Positions 36,581-47,446 are shown, counted from the stretch's first letter. The stretch: DNA of 64,000 bases from an uncultured Gammaproteobacteria bacterium (GCA_947258655.1 CAMYJD010000003.1:1-64000), one strand, 5' to 3'. Numbers and translations: made by a program. Notes: generated by a model not told the origin, from the sequence alone.

Positions 36581-37036
36581 TTATAATTTATTGATGATAT
36601 CCTCACTGCGTTGATTGATTGCCTCTATCGTGATCTCCCTACCCTGACCGACGTGATCGATATGCACGCGCAGGTCCGGTTGCGGCAGTATACCCTGCCC
36701 TTTATCCGGCCACTCCACCAGGCAGGCTACGCCATCGGCAAAAAACTCTCTAATGCCTATAAATTCCAGTTCTTCCGCATCACTGAGACGATAAAGGTCG
36801 AGGTGATAGATGCTGCCACTAACCGTCTGATAGGATTCCACCAGCGTGTATGTAGGGCTTTTGACATGACCGCTATAACCGCGTCCATTAATGAATCCCC
36901 TCGCCAGGGTGGATTTGCCGGCACCCAGATCGCCATCCAGATAGATCAGGATACGCGCGGGACACAGCGCTGCGAGCCTGGCACCCAGGGCGCGCATGGC
37001 CTGATCGTCAGGGATATATTTATGCCAGGTCGTCAT
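36581..37036 (-). CDS. tsaE: tRNA t6A synthesis ATPase TsaE
   Basis: This 151-residue P-loop ATPase works with TsaB and TsaD to make t6A at position 37 of tRNAs reading ANN codons. The P-loop GDLGAGKSTLARG lies near residue 35, followed by the switch segment VKSPTYTLVESY and HLDLYRLSDAEELEF, then LVEWPDKG, all hallmarks of the family. It lies eight bases after nnr and 111 bases before the amidase gene, in the conserved nnr-tsaE-amiB order. Confidence 0.96.
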   Translation of the reverse strand: MTTWHKYIPDDQAMRALGARLAALCPARILIYLDGDLGAGKSTLARGFINGRGYSGHVKSPTYTLVESYQTVSGSIYHLDLYRLSDAEELEFIGIREFFADGVACLVEWPDKGQGILPQPDLRVHIDHVGQGREITIEAINQRSEDIINKL

Positions 37037-37044
37037 AGCTGCCG

Positions 37045-38547
37045 TTAGGCCTGTTGTGGATTCACGAGATCGCGCAGATGCGGATACAGGTCGCTAGCCA
37101 GCAGGCCACGCTGGCCCTGGCGCGCGGCCCTATCGGCCGCCACAGCATGGATATAGACAGCATTGCAGGCCGCATCGGTTAATGCCAGCCCCTGTGCCAG
37201 CAGAGCTGCGATGACACCACTCAATACATCGCCCATACCGGCCGTGGCCATGCCGGGATTGCCATGACGACACAGGAATACATCCGATTCCTGCGCACCC
37301 TGGACCAGCGTGCCGGCCCCCTTCAACACCGTGATACAGTTATAGCGTTCACTGATCGCATCGACTGCCCTGAAGCGGTCCTGCTGTACCTCGGCGACAC
37401 TCGATTCCAGCAACCTCGCCGCCTCACCAGGGTGTGGTGTCAGGATCCAGCGCCCGCGTTTGTTAGGGCGGGCCGCTAGCAGGTTTAGCGCATCGGCGTC
37501 CAGCACCAGGTATAACTGGGTTTCCATGACCTCTGCCAGCAGCGCCTGTGCCCAGTCCGTCTGCCCCAGTCCCGGACCGATGGCGACAACACTGGCCCTG
37601 TCCAGCAGCGGCTTCAGATCACGGGGATGTTCGATTCCATGACACATCAATTCGGGGCGATTCGCATTGACGACGGCAGTATGCCCGGGCCGTGTGGCGA
37701 CACTGACCAGACCGGCACCGACACGCGCCGCGGCCTCGGCCGCCATGCGCACGGCCCCGGCCATACCATGGTCGCCACCGATGACGAGCACATGCCCGCA
37801 CTGCCCCTTATGACAGCTAGGTGAACGCGGTGGTAACAGCGTCTTCAGGCGCGCGCCATCCAGCACATGTGTAGACGATGCCACCCGGGTAAAGATTGCC
37901 GCAGGCACATCCAGATCATCGAACAGGAGCTGACCACAATAATCGGGCCCCTGCCCGCTAAACAGGCCCTGCTTCAGGCCAATATAGGTGATCGTTGCCT
38001 GCGCGCTGATGGCCACACCCATTACCGCGCCGGTATCGGCATGCAGTCCGGAAGGTACATCAATGGACAACACCGGCGTACCTAGCTGGTTGACGGTTTT
38101 GATCAGATCGGCCCAGTCACTGCCGACATCGCGCTGCAGACCTGTACCGAGCAAGGCATCGACTATGACATCGGCCGACTGCAGCGCCGCATCGAGATCA
38201 TCAGCGCCAACCTCGGAACCGCCGCCGTCGCGCCACTGCTGCCGGGCCCTGCTCGCGTCTGCACTGCTATGTTGCGGATCACCGAGCCGTGTCACGCTGA
38301 CCTGCATGCCGTCTGCTCGCGCCAGAGTGGCGAGCAGGTAGCCGTCACCACCATTATTGCCGGCACCACAGAGCACCAGCAGGCGTTGCGCCTGCGGCCA
38401 TTGCTGCCTGAGTAACTGATAGGCTGCCCGGGCAGCACGTTGCATGAGCGTAAAACCGGGGATGCCATGCTCTTCTATGGCCAGGCGATCCAGTTCGCGT
38501 ACCTGTGCAGCGCTGTACAATGTTAATGGCAATACTGAAGTCAACAT
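37045..38547 (-). CDS. nnr: Bifunctional NAD(P)H-hydrate epimerase/dehydratase
   Basis: This protein of about 500 residues repairs damaged NADH and NADPH hydrates. The N-terminal YjeF epimerase half contains LCGAGNNGGDGYLLA and VIDVPSGLHADTGAV-like motifs; the C-terminal dehydratase half contains HKGQCGHVLVIGGDHGMAGA, ILTPHPGEAARLL and NPGMATAGMGDVLSG. I prefer the ATG at 38547; a GTG at 38565 is also possible. TATACT lies only six bases before 38547, so a leaderless transcript is conceivable. It begins the nnr-tsaE-amidase-mutL-miaA run and is divergent from queG. Confidence 0.94.
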   Translation of the reverse strand: MLTSVLPLTLYSAAQVRELDRLAIEEHGIPGFTLMQRAARAAYQLLRQQWPQAQRLLVLCGAGNNGGDGYLLATLARADGMQVSVTRLGDPQHSSADASRARQQWRDGGGSEVGADDLDAALQSADVIVDALLGTGLQRDVGSDWADLIKTVNQLGTPVLSIDVPSGLHADTGAVMGVAISAQATITYIGLKQGLFSGQGPDYCGQLLFDDLDVPAAIFTRVASSTHVLDGARLKTLLPPRSPSCHKGQCGHVLVIGGDHGMAGAVRMAAEAAARVGAGLVSVATRPGHTAVVNANRPELMCHGIEHPRDLKPLLDRASVVAIGPGLGQTDWAQALLAEVMETQLYLVLDADALNLLAARPNKRGRWILTPHPGEAARLLESSVAEVQQDRFRAVDAISERYNCITVLKGAGTLVQGAQESDVFLCRHGNPGMATAGMGDVLSGVIAALLAQGLALTDAACNAVYIHAVAADRAARQGQRGLLASDLYPHLRDLVNPQQA

Positions 38548-38622
38548 ACACACAGTATACCCCACAAAACGAACGTTTCGGCATTACATCGCGTTACCGC
38601 GGCCCGCGACTTGTAGATTTTT

Positions 38623-39723
38623 ATGGCTGCAGTAGACTCTGCCGGTATGACGGCAAAGCACGACAGCATGGATTACGCACAACTCTCGCAACAGATAAAG
38701 GCATGGGGGTGTGAACTGGGTTTTCAGCAGGTCGGTATTACCGATATCGATCTGCAGGTGCATGAACAACATCTGCATCAATGGCTGCAACAAGGCTATC
38801 ACGGCGACATGGACTACATGCAACGCCATGGCAGCAAGCGCAGCCGCCCGCAGGAACTGGTCAGCGGCACTATTCGGGTCATCAGCGTGCGCATGGATTA
38901 CTGGCCTGGCGATGCCGCGGATGCCGACGCCATCCTCGAGGACCCCGCCAGTGCCTATATCTCACGCTACGCCCTGGGTCGCGACTACCACAAGGTTTTG
39001 CGCTCACGCCTGAAAAAACTGGCACAACGCATCGAGCAAAGCATCGGCACGTTTGCATTCAGGGTGTTTGTCGACAGCGCGCCGGTACTGGAAAAGGCTC
39101 TCGCGGAGAAGTCAGGCATCGGCTGGATCGGCAAACATACCAACGTCATTAATGACAAGGCCGGCTCATGGTTTTTCCTCGGCGAGCTGTATACCGACAT
39201 CCCGCTGGTCGTCGATAGCCCGGCCCAGAACCATTGCGGCACCTGCCAAACATGCATTGATATTTGTCCGACACAGGCCATTATCGCCCCTTACACCCTC
39301 GATGCACGCCGTTGTATTTCATACCTGACGATTGAGTTACGCGACGCTATCCCGGTGGAGTTGCGGCCGTTACTGGGCAACCGCATCTATGGTTGTGATG
39401 ATTGCCAGATCGTATGCCCCTGGAACCGCTTTGCCAGACCCACTGCTGAAAGCGATTTTTTCCCGCGCCAGCAACTGGATACGGCGACGCTGATTGAACT
39501 GTTCAGTTGGGACGAACAGACCTTCCTGCAACGCACCGAAGGTTCGGCGATACGCCGTATCGGTTATCCGTGCTGGATGCGCAATATTGCCGTGGCCCTC
39601 GGCAACAGCCCGACATCAAGGGATGTCATCTGTGCCTTGCTACAGAAAAGGCGACATGATTCGGAGCTTGTACGTGAGCATACGCTATGGGCATTACAGC
39701 AACATAATGTAGTGACCGAGTGA
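38623..39723 (+). CDS. queG: Epoxyqueuosine reductase QueG
   Basis: QueG reduces epoxyqueuosine to queuosine in tRNA, using cobalamin and two [4Fe-4S] clusters. Cluster cysteines are seen in CGTCQTCIDICP and CDDCQIVCPW with further Cys in DARRCISYL, and the N-terminal part has the cobalamin-binding features (GIGWIGKHTN). The C-terminal HEAT-like end is present. Three in-frame starts (38623, 38647, 38668) are possible; none has a clear ribosome binding site, and 38647 gives the most usual N-terminus. It diverges from nnr, a common arrangement. Confidence 0.95.
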   Translation: MAAVDSAGMTAKHDSMDYAQLSQQIKAWGCELGFQQVGITDIDLQVHEQHLHQWLQQGYHGDMDYMQRHGSKRSRPQELVSGTIRVISVRMDYWPGDAADADAILEDPASAYISRYALGRDYHKVLRSRLKKLAQRIEQSIGTFAFRVFVDSAPVLEKALAEKSGIGWIGKHTNVINDKAGSWFFLGELYTDIPLVVDSPAQNHCGTCQTCIDICPTQAIIAPYTLDARRCISYLTIELRDAIPVELRPLLGNRIYGCDDCQIVCPWNRFARPTAESDFFPRQQLDTATLIELFSWDEQTFLQRTEGSAIRRIGYPCWMRNIAVALGNSPTSRDVICALLQKRRHDSELVREHTLWALQQHNVVTE

Positions 39724-39734
39724 TTCCCGGCTGA

Positions 39735-41399
39735 TTATATTGCCAGGTCATCCACCCAGTTACGATGGGCAAGATAATAATTGATCAGGCCATTGGTAGA
39801 GGCGTCGTGCGCATCGACATCGTCACCGGCGCGCAGCTCTTCCTGAATAGTCAGCGCAAGCTTCTTGCCCAGTTCGACGCCCCACTGATCATAGGAATTG
39901 ATATCCCAGACAATCCCCTGGATGAAAATCTTGTGTTCGTATAATGCAATCAATGCGCCCAGGGTTTCCGGGGAAATGGCGCTTACCATCAGACTGTTGC
40001 TGGGGCGATTGCCGCTGAAGACCTTGTGCGGCACCAGTTCCTCTATTTCTTCCTCGGCAAGTCCCTGCGCCTGCAATTCCTGTTGCACTTCCTCTGCTGT
40101 CTTGCCTTTCATCAATGCCTCGGTCTGGGCGAAAAAGTTCGACAGCAAAAAGGTATGATGATCACCGACGGCATTATGTGAATGCATCGGTATAATAAAG
40201 TCCACCGGAATCAGACGGGTGCCCTGATGCAGTAACTGGAAGAAGGCATGTTGGCCATTGGCGCCCGGCTCACCCCAGATAACCGGGCCGGTATGATAAC
40301 CGACCGGCATGCCGGCACGATTGACGCCCTTGCCATTACTCTCCATATCGCCCTGCTGCAGATAGGCGGTGAAACGTGCGAGGTAGTGATCATAGGGCAT
40401 GACGCCCTGGGTTTCGGCAGCAAAAAAATTGGTGTACCAGACGCCGAGCATTGCCATCAACACCGGCATGTTTTTTTCCAGTGGTGCGCTGCGGAAATGC
40501 TCATCCATTGTATGCGCGCCGGCGAGAAACTGTTCAAAGCGGTCCATGCCGATATACAGCGCCAGTGACAGGCCGACGGCCGACCAGATCGAATAGCGGC
40601 CACCGACCCAGTCCCAGAATTCGAACATGTTCTTGGTATCAATACCGAAACTGGCCACGGCTTCGGTATTCGTGGATATGGCGACAAAATGCTTGGCGAT
40701 ATCATCCTCCGTGGCTCCCGATTTCAGAAACCAGTCGCGCGCCGTATGCGCGTTACCAATGGTCTCCTGGGTGGTAAAGGTTTTCGATGCAACCAGAAAC
40801 AATGTACGCTCCGGGTCCAGGCGACTGCAGGTCTCTACCATGTGTGTGCCATCGATATTGGAGACGAAATGCATACGCAGGTGCGGGTGGCCATAGGGTC
40901 TCAAGGCCGAGCAGGTCATGATTGGACCGAGATCGGAACCGCCAATTCCGATATTAACGATATGCTTGATACGTTTGCCGGTATAACCCAACCATTCACA
41001 ATTGCGTACGGCATCGGTGAATTCCCGCATTCTTTGCAGAACGCGATTGACATCGGGCATGACGTCCTGACCATTGACATAGACGGGCTTGTTGCTGCGG
41101 TTACGCAGGGCCGTATGCAGTACTGCGCGCTGTTCGGTTGAGTTGATCGCCTCCCCCGTAAACATGCGCTCACGCCAGTCCTCGACACCGCATTCCCGCG
41201 CCAGCTCTAACAACAGGCGCAAGGTCTCGTCATTGATCCTGTTCTTCGAGTAATCGAGGAAAATCCCTGCCGCTTCAAGTGAATAGCGATCAAAACGGGT
41301 GGCATCCTGGGCGAACATATCTGTCATGTTCGCATCGAAGACCTCGTCCCAATGCTTTTGTAGTTGTTGCCAATTCTCGGTCAATGTCAGCTCGGCCAT
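39735..41399 (-). CDS. pgi: Glucose-6-phosphate isomerase
   Basis: This 554-residue enzyme interconverts glucose-6-phosphate and fructose-6-phosphate. Signature segments are present: [12 protein letters not shown], the phosphate-binding [26 protein letters not shown], the catalytic [18 protein letters not shown] and the [11 protein letters not shown] near the end. It is monocistronic and converges with queG with 11 bases between their ends. In relatives pgi often follows panD; here ppc and the DUF938 gene lie between. Confidence 0.97.
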   Translation of the reverse strand: MAELTLTENWQQLQKHWDEVFDANMTDMFAQDATRFDRYSLEAAGIFLDYSKNRINDETLRLLLELARECGVEDWRERMFTGEAINSTEQRAVLHTALRNRSNKPVYVNGQDVMPDVNRVLQRMREFTDAVRNCEWLGYTGKRIKHIVNIGIGGSDLGPIMTCSALRPYGHPHLRMHFVSNIDGTHMVETCSRLDPERTLFLVASKTFTTQETIGNAHTARDWFLKSGATEDDIAKHFVAISTNTEAVASFGIDTKNMFEFWDWVGGRYSIWSAVGLSLALYIGMDRFEQFLAGAHTMDEHFRSAPLEKNMPVLMAMLGVWYTNFFAAETQGVMPYDHYLARFTAYLQQGDMESNGKGVNRAGMPVGYHTGPVIWGEPGANGQHAFFQLLHQGTRLIPVDFIIPMHSHNAVGDHHTFLLSNFFAQTEALMKGKTAEEVQQELQAQGLAEEEIEELVPHKVFSGNRPSNSLMVSAISPETLGALIALYEHKIFIQGIVWDINSYDQWGVELGKKLALTIQEELRAGDDVDAHDASTNGLINYYLAHRNWVDDLAI

Positions 41400-41618
41400 A
41401 GTATTCCTGTTATATTTTCAGTCGCCCTATTCAATGCAGGGATAATACCACTTCAGGGCAAAAAATCAGTGAAAACATGAGCGTAACTGGATAATATACG
41501 ATTTGGACAGGGATTTTTCGCAATTAATTCCTGTTTTGGTTATACTTTCGCGGTTTTTGCCTTATGATGATCCTGCATTGTCATATCCTTATTTATAATC
41601 ACTGTTAAAGCCAGATTG

Positions 41619-44441
41619 ATGTATATAGAAAATTTACAAAAAAGCATTCCGCGTGATAAGGAACTTCGTTCACGGGTCAAATTATTCGGCAACCTGCTCG
41701 GTAATGTTATTCGTGAACATGGTAGCGAAGACATATTCAATGCCGTCGAGACCCTCAGAAAGGGCTATATCAAGCTGCGCAAGGAAGACAATCCACGCCT
41801 CAGAAAAAGGTTGCATGATTACATTGATAAACTGCAACCGCATGCCCTGAGTCAGGTCCTGCGCGCATTCAGCATTTACTTCACGCTGGTCAACATTGCT
41901 GAAGAGTCATTCATGCATCAACAACGCCGACGTCAGGTTAGATCGGGGATGCGCCTGTGGACCGGTTCATTTGCCGACACTATTAACCAGTTCATGCTCG
42001 ATGGCATTTCCGTTGAACAACTGCAGGACCTGATGGATAGCCTGGCCTATATACCCGTATTTACCGCGCATCCGACCGAATCCAAACGGCGCACAATAAT
42101 GGAGATCCTGCGCAGGATCTTTATTACCAGCGAAAAACTACAGGACAAGAACCTCGGTAAAGACGAGCTGCGTGAGGTCAGGGAACAACTGGAGGCCGAG
42201 ATACAGATCCTGTGGAAAACCGACGAGGTACGTGTACACAAACCGCAGGTACGCGACGAAATCCGTAACGGCCTCTATTATTTCCGTGAATGCCTGTTTG
42301 ACGCGGTACCCCAGGTTTATCGCTATCTCGAAAAGGCCGTATACCGCAACTACGGTAATGATGAATTCGGGGAAACCGCCGTACGCATTCCCAGCTTCCT
42401 GACCTTCGGTTCATGGATCGGTGGTGACCGCGATGGCAACCCGTTCGTAAAACCGGAAACTACGGCCATGGCCGTCAGGATGCATAATCAGGAAGTGCTG
42501 CAGGAGTATATCAAACGCATCGAGGAATTAGGTAAAATCCTGACCTATTCCAATCAATTGATCACACCCAGCGAGGCCCTTAACAGGAGCCTGACCAAGG
42601 AATGTGACCTGTGCGATGAGGCCTTTGCGGAAAAACCCAATCGTTTTATTCAGGAACCCTACCGGCGCAAGCTGCACCTGATCAAGTACCGCCTGAAGAA
42701 AAACCTGGCTGCTGCAGAGCAACGTATCGAGGGCGCCTTTGCCGATACTGCCGGCACCTACAGGGACGAAAGCGAGTTCCTCGCTGACCTGAGGATGATC
42801 AGCGAGTCCTTGTCGAGCCATCATGATGACAACATTGCCAGGGGCAAGCTCAGGGACCTGATCCGTCTGGTCGAGACCTTCGGCTTTTATCTGGTACGCC
42901 TGGATATCCGCCAGGAGTCCACTCGCCACACCGATGCCGTCAATGAAGTCTGCAACGCGCTGGGCCTGTGCAGTAACTATGCGGAATTATCCGAAGCAGA
43001 AAAGCTGGAGAAACTGGCCGATATTTTATCCGCTCCGGGCAAGCCGGAGCTCGACCTGGATGCACTGCAGGAGCCAACACGCGAAACCATCGAGGTCTTC
43101 AACACCATGGCCGACATGCGCAATGAAATCAGTCCACGTGCATTTGGTAATTATGTTATCTCGATGACGCATTGCGCCAGCCATGTCATGGAAGTCATGT
43201 TGCTTGCCCACCTCGCCGGCCTCAGTGGTTATGATGGCGAGGACTGGTATTGCCATATCAGCATATCGCCGTTATTCGAGACAATTGAGGACCTCGCCCA
43301 TGTCGAGGAGGTCCTGACACAATTGCTCGGCAATGCCACCTACGTATCATTACTGAAGGCAGCTGGGAATATCCAGGAGATCATGCTTGGCTACTCTGAC
43401 TCATGCAAGGATGGCGGCATCCTGGCCTCGGCCTGGAGCCTGTATGAAGCACAGAACAAGATCATTCACCTGACCGATGAACATCAGGTCGAATGTCGTC
43501 TGTTCCATGGACGCGGCGGCACTATCGGACGTGGCGGCGGCCCGACCCATGAGGCGATCCTGTCACAGCCCGGTAATACCGTGCATGGCCAGATCAAATT
43601 TACCGAACAGGGTGAAGTACTGTCGTATAAATACAGCAACCAGGAAACCGCCATCTATGAACTGACCATGGGTATCACCGGCCTGATGAAGGCCAGTCGA
43701 TGCATCATCGATCCGATCCCTGAGGAACGCAACGATTATATGGGCATCATGGATGAGATTACCCGTATCGGCGAGCAATCCTATCGCGACCTGACAGATA
43801 AATCACCGGCCTTCCTCGATTATTTCTACGAAGCCACACCGGTTGCCGAAATCGGCCTGATGAATATCGGCTCACGCCCGTCGCATCGCAAGAAACAGGA
43901 CCGTTCCAAGGCCTCGGTCAGGGCCATACCCTGGGTGTTTGGCTGGGCGCAGGCCCGCCAGACCCTGCCAGCATGGTATGGCATTGGAACTGCACTGGAA
44001 CAATGGCGTCACAGCGAACCGGAAAGGCTGGCGAAGCTGCAGCGAATGTACCATGAATGGCCGTTCTTTCATTCATTGCTCAGCAACAGCCAAATGGCCC
44101 TGTTTAAAAGTGAAATGGATATAGCCCGGGAATATGCCAGCCTATGTCTCAGTGACGAAACCGCCCAGGTGATCTACGACAAGATCAGCGGGGAATATAC
44201 ACGCACGGTTCAACAGGTCCTGAATATCGCCAATGAACAGGGGCTGTTGCAGGAAAATCCGGCATTGGCGTTGTCATTGACGCGTAGAAATCCGTACCTC
44301 GATCCACTGAATTATATCCAGATTACGTTGCTGGAACGCTACCGTACTGAAGAACTGGAAGAGGAGCAGATCTCGGTATGGCTGGATCCATTACTACGCT
44401 CGATTAATGCTATCGCATCAGGCATGCGCAATACCGGCTAG
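41619..44441 (+). CDS. ppc: Phosphoenolpyruvate carboxylase
   Basis: This 940-residue enzyme makes oxaloacetate from PEP and bicarbonate, refilling the TCA cycle. The catalytic His151 lies in VFTAHPTESKRRT; the PEP and metal sites GSWIGGDRDGNP, YSDSCKDGGILAS and FHGRGGTIGRGGGPTH are intact. It is longer than the E. coli enzyme (883), mainly by insertions in the N-terminal half, as in other sulfur-oxidising relatives. The start at 41619 is the ATG three bases into the open frame. A hairpin at 44450-44473 follows. It is important for autotrophic or mixotrophic carbon fixation. Confidence 0.96.
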   Translation: MYIENLQKSIPRDKELRSRVKLFGNLLGNVIREHGSEDIFNAVETLRKGYIKLRKEDNPRLRKRLHDYIDKLQPHALSQVLRAFSIYFTLVNIAEESFMHQQRRRQVRSGMRLWTGSFADTINQFMLDGISVEQLQDLMDSLAYIPVFTAHPTESKRRTIMEILRRIFITSEKLQDKNLGKDELREVREQLEAEIQILWKTDEVRVHKPQVRDEIRNGLYYFRECLFDAVPQVYRYLEKAVYRNYGNDEFGETAVRIPSFLTFGSWIGGDRDGNPFVKPETTAMAVRMHNQEVLQEYIKRIEELGKILTYSNQLITPSEALNRSLTKECDLCDEAFAEKPNRFIQEPYRRKLHLIKYRLKKNLAAAEQRIEGAFADTAGTYRDESEFLADLRMISESLSSHHDDNIARGKLRDLIRLVETFGFYLVRLDIRQESTRHTDAVNEVCNALGLCSNYAELSEAEKLEKLADILSAPGKPELDLDALQEPTRETIEVFNTMADMRNEISPRAFGNYVISMTHCASHVMEVMLLAHLAGLSGYDGEDWYCHISISPLFETIEDLAHVEEVLTQLLGNATYVSLLKAAGNIQEIMLGYSDSCKDGGILASAWSLYEAQNKIIHLTDEHQVECRLFHGRGGTIGRGGGPTHEAILSQPGNTVHGQIKFTEQGEVLSYKYSNQETAIYELTMGITGLMKASRCIIDPIPEERNDYMGIMDEITRIGEQSYRDLTDKSPAFLDYFYEATPVAEIGLMNIGSRPSHRKKQDRSKASVRAIPWVFGWAQARQTLPAWYGIGTALEQWRHSEPERLAKLQRMYHEWPFFHSLLSNSQMALFKSEMDIAREYASLCLSDETAQVIYDKISGEYTRTVQQVLNIANEQGLLQENPALALSLTRRNPYLDPLNYIQITLLERYRTEELEEEQISVWLDPLLRSINAIASGMRNTG

Positions 44442-44449
44442 GTTATACC

Positions 44450-44473
44450 GACGGCTTGTATTTACAAGCCGTC
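44450..44473. terminator. Hairpin after ppc
   Basis: GACGGCTTGT pairs exactly with ACAAGCCGTC around an ATTT loop, eight bases past the ppc stop and between it and the convergent methyltransferase gene. Only a weak T-rich flank (AGTCCTTA) follows, so it is a probable but not classic terminator. Confidence 0.7.
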
Positions 44474-44485
44474 AGTCCTTATCAA

Positions 44486-45100
44486 CTAACGTTTTCGCCA
44501 CACCAGTATGCGGTTATTGGCCGGCATCTCAACATCATCAACGCATTCCATTCCGGCCTTGTCCGCGAGTTTGTCGAGCGCGGCAAAATCACGGATAGCG
44601 CTTAATGGATCGCGCTGCTTTAACCATTGATCAAAGCGCGCATTACTGTCACTTGTATATTCGCCATCGTAGTTAAATGGGCCGTACAGGGCGAACAGGC
44701 CATGTTGCGCAAGCACCTGCCCCAGTCCGTTGAACATGGCCTGGACCGCATCCCAGGACATAATATGCACGGTATTGGCCGAGAAAATATAGTCTACCCG
44801 TGTCAGCGGCCAGTCTGAACGGCTAACATCGAGGCACAATGGTTCGAGCATATTGTCCTGTGGCGTCTCCTCAAGCCAGGCCCTGATACCGGCAAGGTTT
44901 TCATCGCGGTCGCTCGGCTGCCATTGCAGGTGTGACAACTGCCCGGCAAAAAAAACGGCATGCTGCCCGGTGCCACTGCCTATCTCCAATACCGTGCCAG
45001 GTGCGGCGTACAACTTCTCCAGTACTGCCAGGATTACGTGCTTGTTTTGTTCGCAGGACTCTGCGAAAGGCTTGTTCATACTGCTTGAAGAGGCGCTCAT
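44486..45100 (-). CDS. DUF938 class I SAM-dependent methyltransferase
   Basis: This 204-residue protein has the SAM-binding motif VLEIGSGTGQHAVFF near residue 40 and the family-specific openings FAESCEQNKHVIL and HLQWQPSDRDE, with SANTVHIMSW and GPFNYDGEYTSDSNARFD later on. These define DUF938, whose substrate is not known to me. It lies between ppc and panD on the minus strand and may be transcribed separately. It is complete; ATG at 45100 or the internal Met at residue 8 could both be starts. Confidence 0.9.
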   Translation of the reverse strand: MSASSSSMNKPFAESCEQNKHVILAVLEKLYAAPGTVLEIGSGTGQHAVFFAGQLSHLQWQPSDRDENLAGIRAWLEETPQDNMLEPLCLDVSRSDWPLTRVDYIFSANTVHIMSWDAVQAMFNGLGQVLAQHGLFALYGPFNYDGEYTSDSNARFDQWLKQRDPLSAIRDFAALDKLADKAGMECVDDVEMPANNRILVWRKR

Positions 45101-45265
45101 CGTATGCTCTTTCCCTGTGGATCTAATCTCGTCTACTGCGGCAGCAAGCTAACATAGCCGGCCAAATTTTCCAGCCCGCCAGGTTGTTGTACGCCTAACC
45201 GTGAAATGTCATCAGTAGCGCTTGCTACGGGTGGTCTGTGGACCGGTATTCTGGAGCCAGTGTAA

Positions 45266-45646
45266 TCAGGCGACCTGGACAGGTATCGCATTACCGACGC
45301 GTTTGATCTCATTGTTCTGGCCCAGATAGACAAGCCTGGGCTTGAAACTGGCCAGCTCATGCTGTTCATAGGTGGCAAAGTTGCAAATGATTATACGGTC
45401 ACCCGGATTGGCCTTGTGTGCGGCTGCGCCATTGACCGAGATGATGCCGGAATCGTTCTCGGCACGAATCGCATAGGTTGTGAAACGCTCGCCATTGTTG
45501 ACGTTATAGATCTCAATTTGCTCGTATTCGAGAATACCCGCCGTATCCAGCAAATGACCATCGATCGCACAGGAGCCTTCATACTCCAGTTCGGAATGGG
45601 TCACGCGGGCGTGGTGTAACTTGGCCTTGAGTAATGTTCTTTGCAT
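45266..45646 (-). CDS. panD: Aspartate 1-decarboxylase PanD
   Basis: This 126-residue pro-enzyme cleaves itself between Gly24 and Ser25 (motif YEGSCAID) to create the pyruvoyl cofactor and makes beta-alanine from aspartate for pantothenate. Lys9 and the [10 protein letters not shown] and NGAAAH segments are conserved. It is the last gene of the panB-panC-panD series, 25 bases after panC. Because it self-processes fully or with a PanZ-like helper, the mature protein would be two chains. Confidence 0.96.
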   Translation of the reverse strand: MQRTLLKAKLHHARVTHSELEYEGSCAIDGHLLDTAGILEYEQIEIYNVNNGERFTTYAIRAENDSGIISVNGAAAHKANPGDRIIICNFATYEQHELASFKPRLVYLGQNNEIKRVGNAIPVQVA

Positions 45647-45671
45647 CGAATAAATCCATAAGCTTGTGAAT

Positions 45672-46541
45672 CTACAACTGTTTTATTGTACCAGATAAAT
45701 CGACTCTGATGTTATCGATTAAACGCGCCTTACCCAATTTGACCGCAGCCAGAATCACCAGTTCAGTTGTACCCGCGTCTGCAAGGTGTAAATCATCATT
45801 TCGCCTGATACTGACATATTCGACCTCAATGCCATCATTTTCGAGCATTTTAATGGCATTTTCTTCGAGTTTTTGATAATCTCGCTCGCCCTCGATAATC
45901 CTGGCCGCAGTCTGTTGCAGACTTTGAAACAAGCGCGCGGCATGCTCCCGCTGAGCCACGCTGAGGTAGCTATTACGCGAGCTCAGCGCCAGCCCGGAGG
46001 CCTCGCGCACCGTTTCTGCCCCGAGTATTTTTATCGGGAAGTCAAGATCCTTAACCATTTTCTTGATCAGGAATAATTGCTGGAAGTCTTTCTCGCCAAA
46101 TACGGCCAGATGTGGCTGAACGATGTTAAACAACTTGGCTACTACGGTCGTTACACCGACAAAATGCGTGGGTCGTGATTTACCGCATAATATGGTGGAC
46201 AGTCCGGGGACCTCGACCCGAGTCTGCGCCTCAGGCTTGCTGTCGTAGACCTCAGCGGCGTCCGGAGCAAACAGCAGATCGGCACCGCGTTCAGCCAGCA
46301 GCGCACTGTCCTGCTCCAGCGTGCGCGGGTAACTATCGATATCTTCTCCTGCAGCGAATTGTGCAGGATTGACAAAAATACTGACAACCACCTTACTGGC
46401 GTGCTGCCTTGCCATATCGACCAGACGCAGATGGCCCTCATGTAAATTTCCCATGGTCGGAACATAGGCGACGATTTCGTCCACGCTTTTCCAGCGCTGT
46501 ATAGCGGCCCGCAACATGGATTTATTCTTGATAGTTTGCAT
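45672..46541 (-). CDS. panC: Pantothenate synthetase PanC
   Basis: PanC condenses pantoate with beta-alanine using ATP. The start at 46541 gives [17 protein letters not shown], close to the family's usual opening, and 289 residues; no strong ribosome binding site is visible. The nucleotide motif [42 protein letters not shown] and SSRNSYLS are all present. It lies 59 bases after panB and 25 before panD. Confidence 0.95.
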   Translation of the reverse strand: MQTIKNKSMLRAAIQRWKSVDEIVAYVPTMGNLHEGHLRLVDMARQHASKVVVSIFVNPAQFAAGEDIDSYPRTLEQDSALLAERGADLLFAPDAAEVYDSKPEAQTRVEVPGLSTILCGKSRPTHFVGVTTVVAKLFNIVQPHLAVFGEKDFQQLFLIKKMVKDLDFPIKILGAETVREASGLALSSRNSYLSVAQREHAARLFQSLQQTAARIIEGERDYQKLEENAIKMLENDGIEVEYVSIRRNDDLHLADAGTTELVILAAVKLGKARLIDNIRVDLSGTIKQL

Positions 46542-46600
46542 ACGCGGCATTGTACCGCAATGCCCGCCTGCATTCGAAGGCAATTACGCCACGGTAATAT

Positions 46601-47398
46601 TCAATTGAAAGTATGCTCTGGCGCCGGAAACTGCCCTTGCCTGACGGCATTGACATAGTGTTCGACTGCCTCGCTGACAGAGTGCGCGCCGTGCATGAAA
46701 TTCTTGCTGAATCCAGGTGGTTTTCCCGGCGTGATCCCGAGTATATCCTGTAACACCAACACCTGGGCATCGGTGTCGGGCCCTGCACCTATACCGATCA
46801 CCGGAATTTCCACGTTGCTGGTAATCTCGTTGGCGAGCACGGCCGGAACACATTCCAGCAACAGAATATCGGCGCCGGCTTGCTGCAGTTTTTCCGCATC
46901 CAGCAACATCGTGTCGGCACTGGTTTTATCCCGCCCCTGCACACGATAGCCTCCCAGTTTATGCACCGATTGCGGCTGCAGCCCCAGGTGCGCACAAACA
47001 GGTATGCCATGCTCCGTCAAGGCCTGTACGACCGGCAACTGCACGCTGCCGCCTTCCAGCTTGACCATCTGCGCACCGCCTTCGCGCATCAGACGCGCTG
47101 CATTGTCCAGGGCCTGATCGACCGTGGCATAACTCATAAACGGCATGTCGACCATCAACAAGGCGCGACGGGTATTAGTGGCTACACAGGCTGCGTGATA
47201 GACCATGTCATCCATTGTCACCGGCACTGTGGTCTGATGACCCTGGATTACCATACCCAGCGAGTCGCCGACCAGAATCACATCAACACCAGCCTCGTCC
47301 AGCAAGCGCGCAAAACTGGCATCATAGGCAGTCAGCGAGACAAACTTCTCACCTGCGCGCTTCATGGCCAACAATGTATTAATGGTTACTTTTTGCAT
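46601..47398 (-). CDS. panB: 3-methyl-2-oxobutanoate hydroxymethyltransferase PanB
   Basis: PanB adds a hydroxymethyl group from methylene-THF to ketoisovalerate, the first step towards pantothenate. The 265-residue protein has GDSLGMVIQGHQTTVPVTMDD, the VKLEGG motif, AHLGLQPQ and LLLECVP, with metal-binding Asp residues and the catalytic Glu present. It lies 48 bases after the deoxynucleoside kinase gene in the pcnB-folK-dNK-panB-panC-panD unit. Confidence 0.96.
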   Translation of the reverse strand: MQKVTINTLLAMKRAGEKFVSLTAYDASFARLLDEAGVDVILVGDSLGMVIQGHQTTVPVTMDDMVYHAACVATNTRRALLMVDMPFMSYATVDQALDNAARLMREGGAQMVKLEGGSVQLPVVQALTEHGIPVCAHLGLQPQSVHKLGGYRVQGRDKTSADTMLLDAEKLQQAGADILLLECVPAVLANEITSNVEIPVIGIGAGPDTDAQVLVLQDILGITPGKPPGFSKNFMHGAHSVSEAVEHYVNAVRQGQFPAPEHTFN

Positions 47399-47446
47399 GG
47401 GTTTATCGATTCTCTATACATCCTGCAGTGCTGTCGTCATATCAGG

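Noticed and set aside
45133-45378. Minus-strand frame overlapping the end of panD
   Set aside because: Overlaps panD in another frame, has no family features and a weak start.
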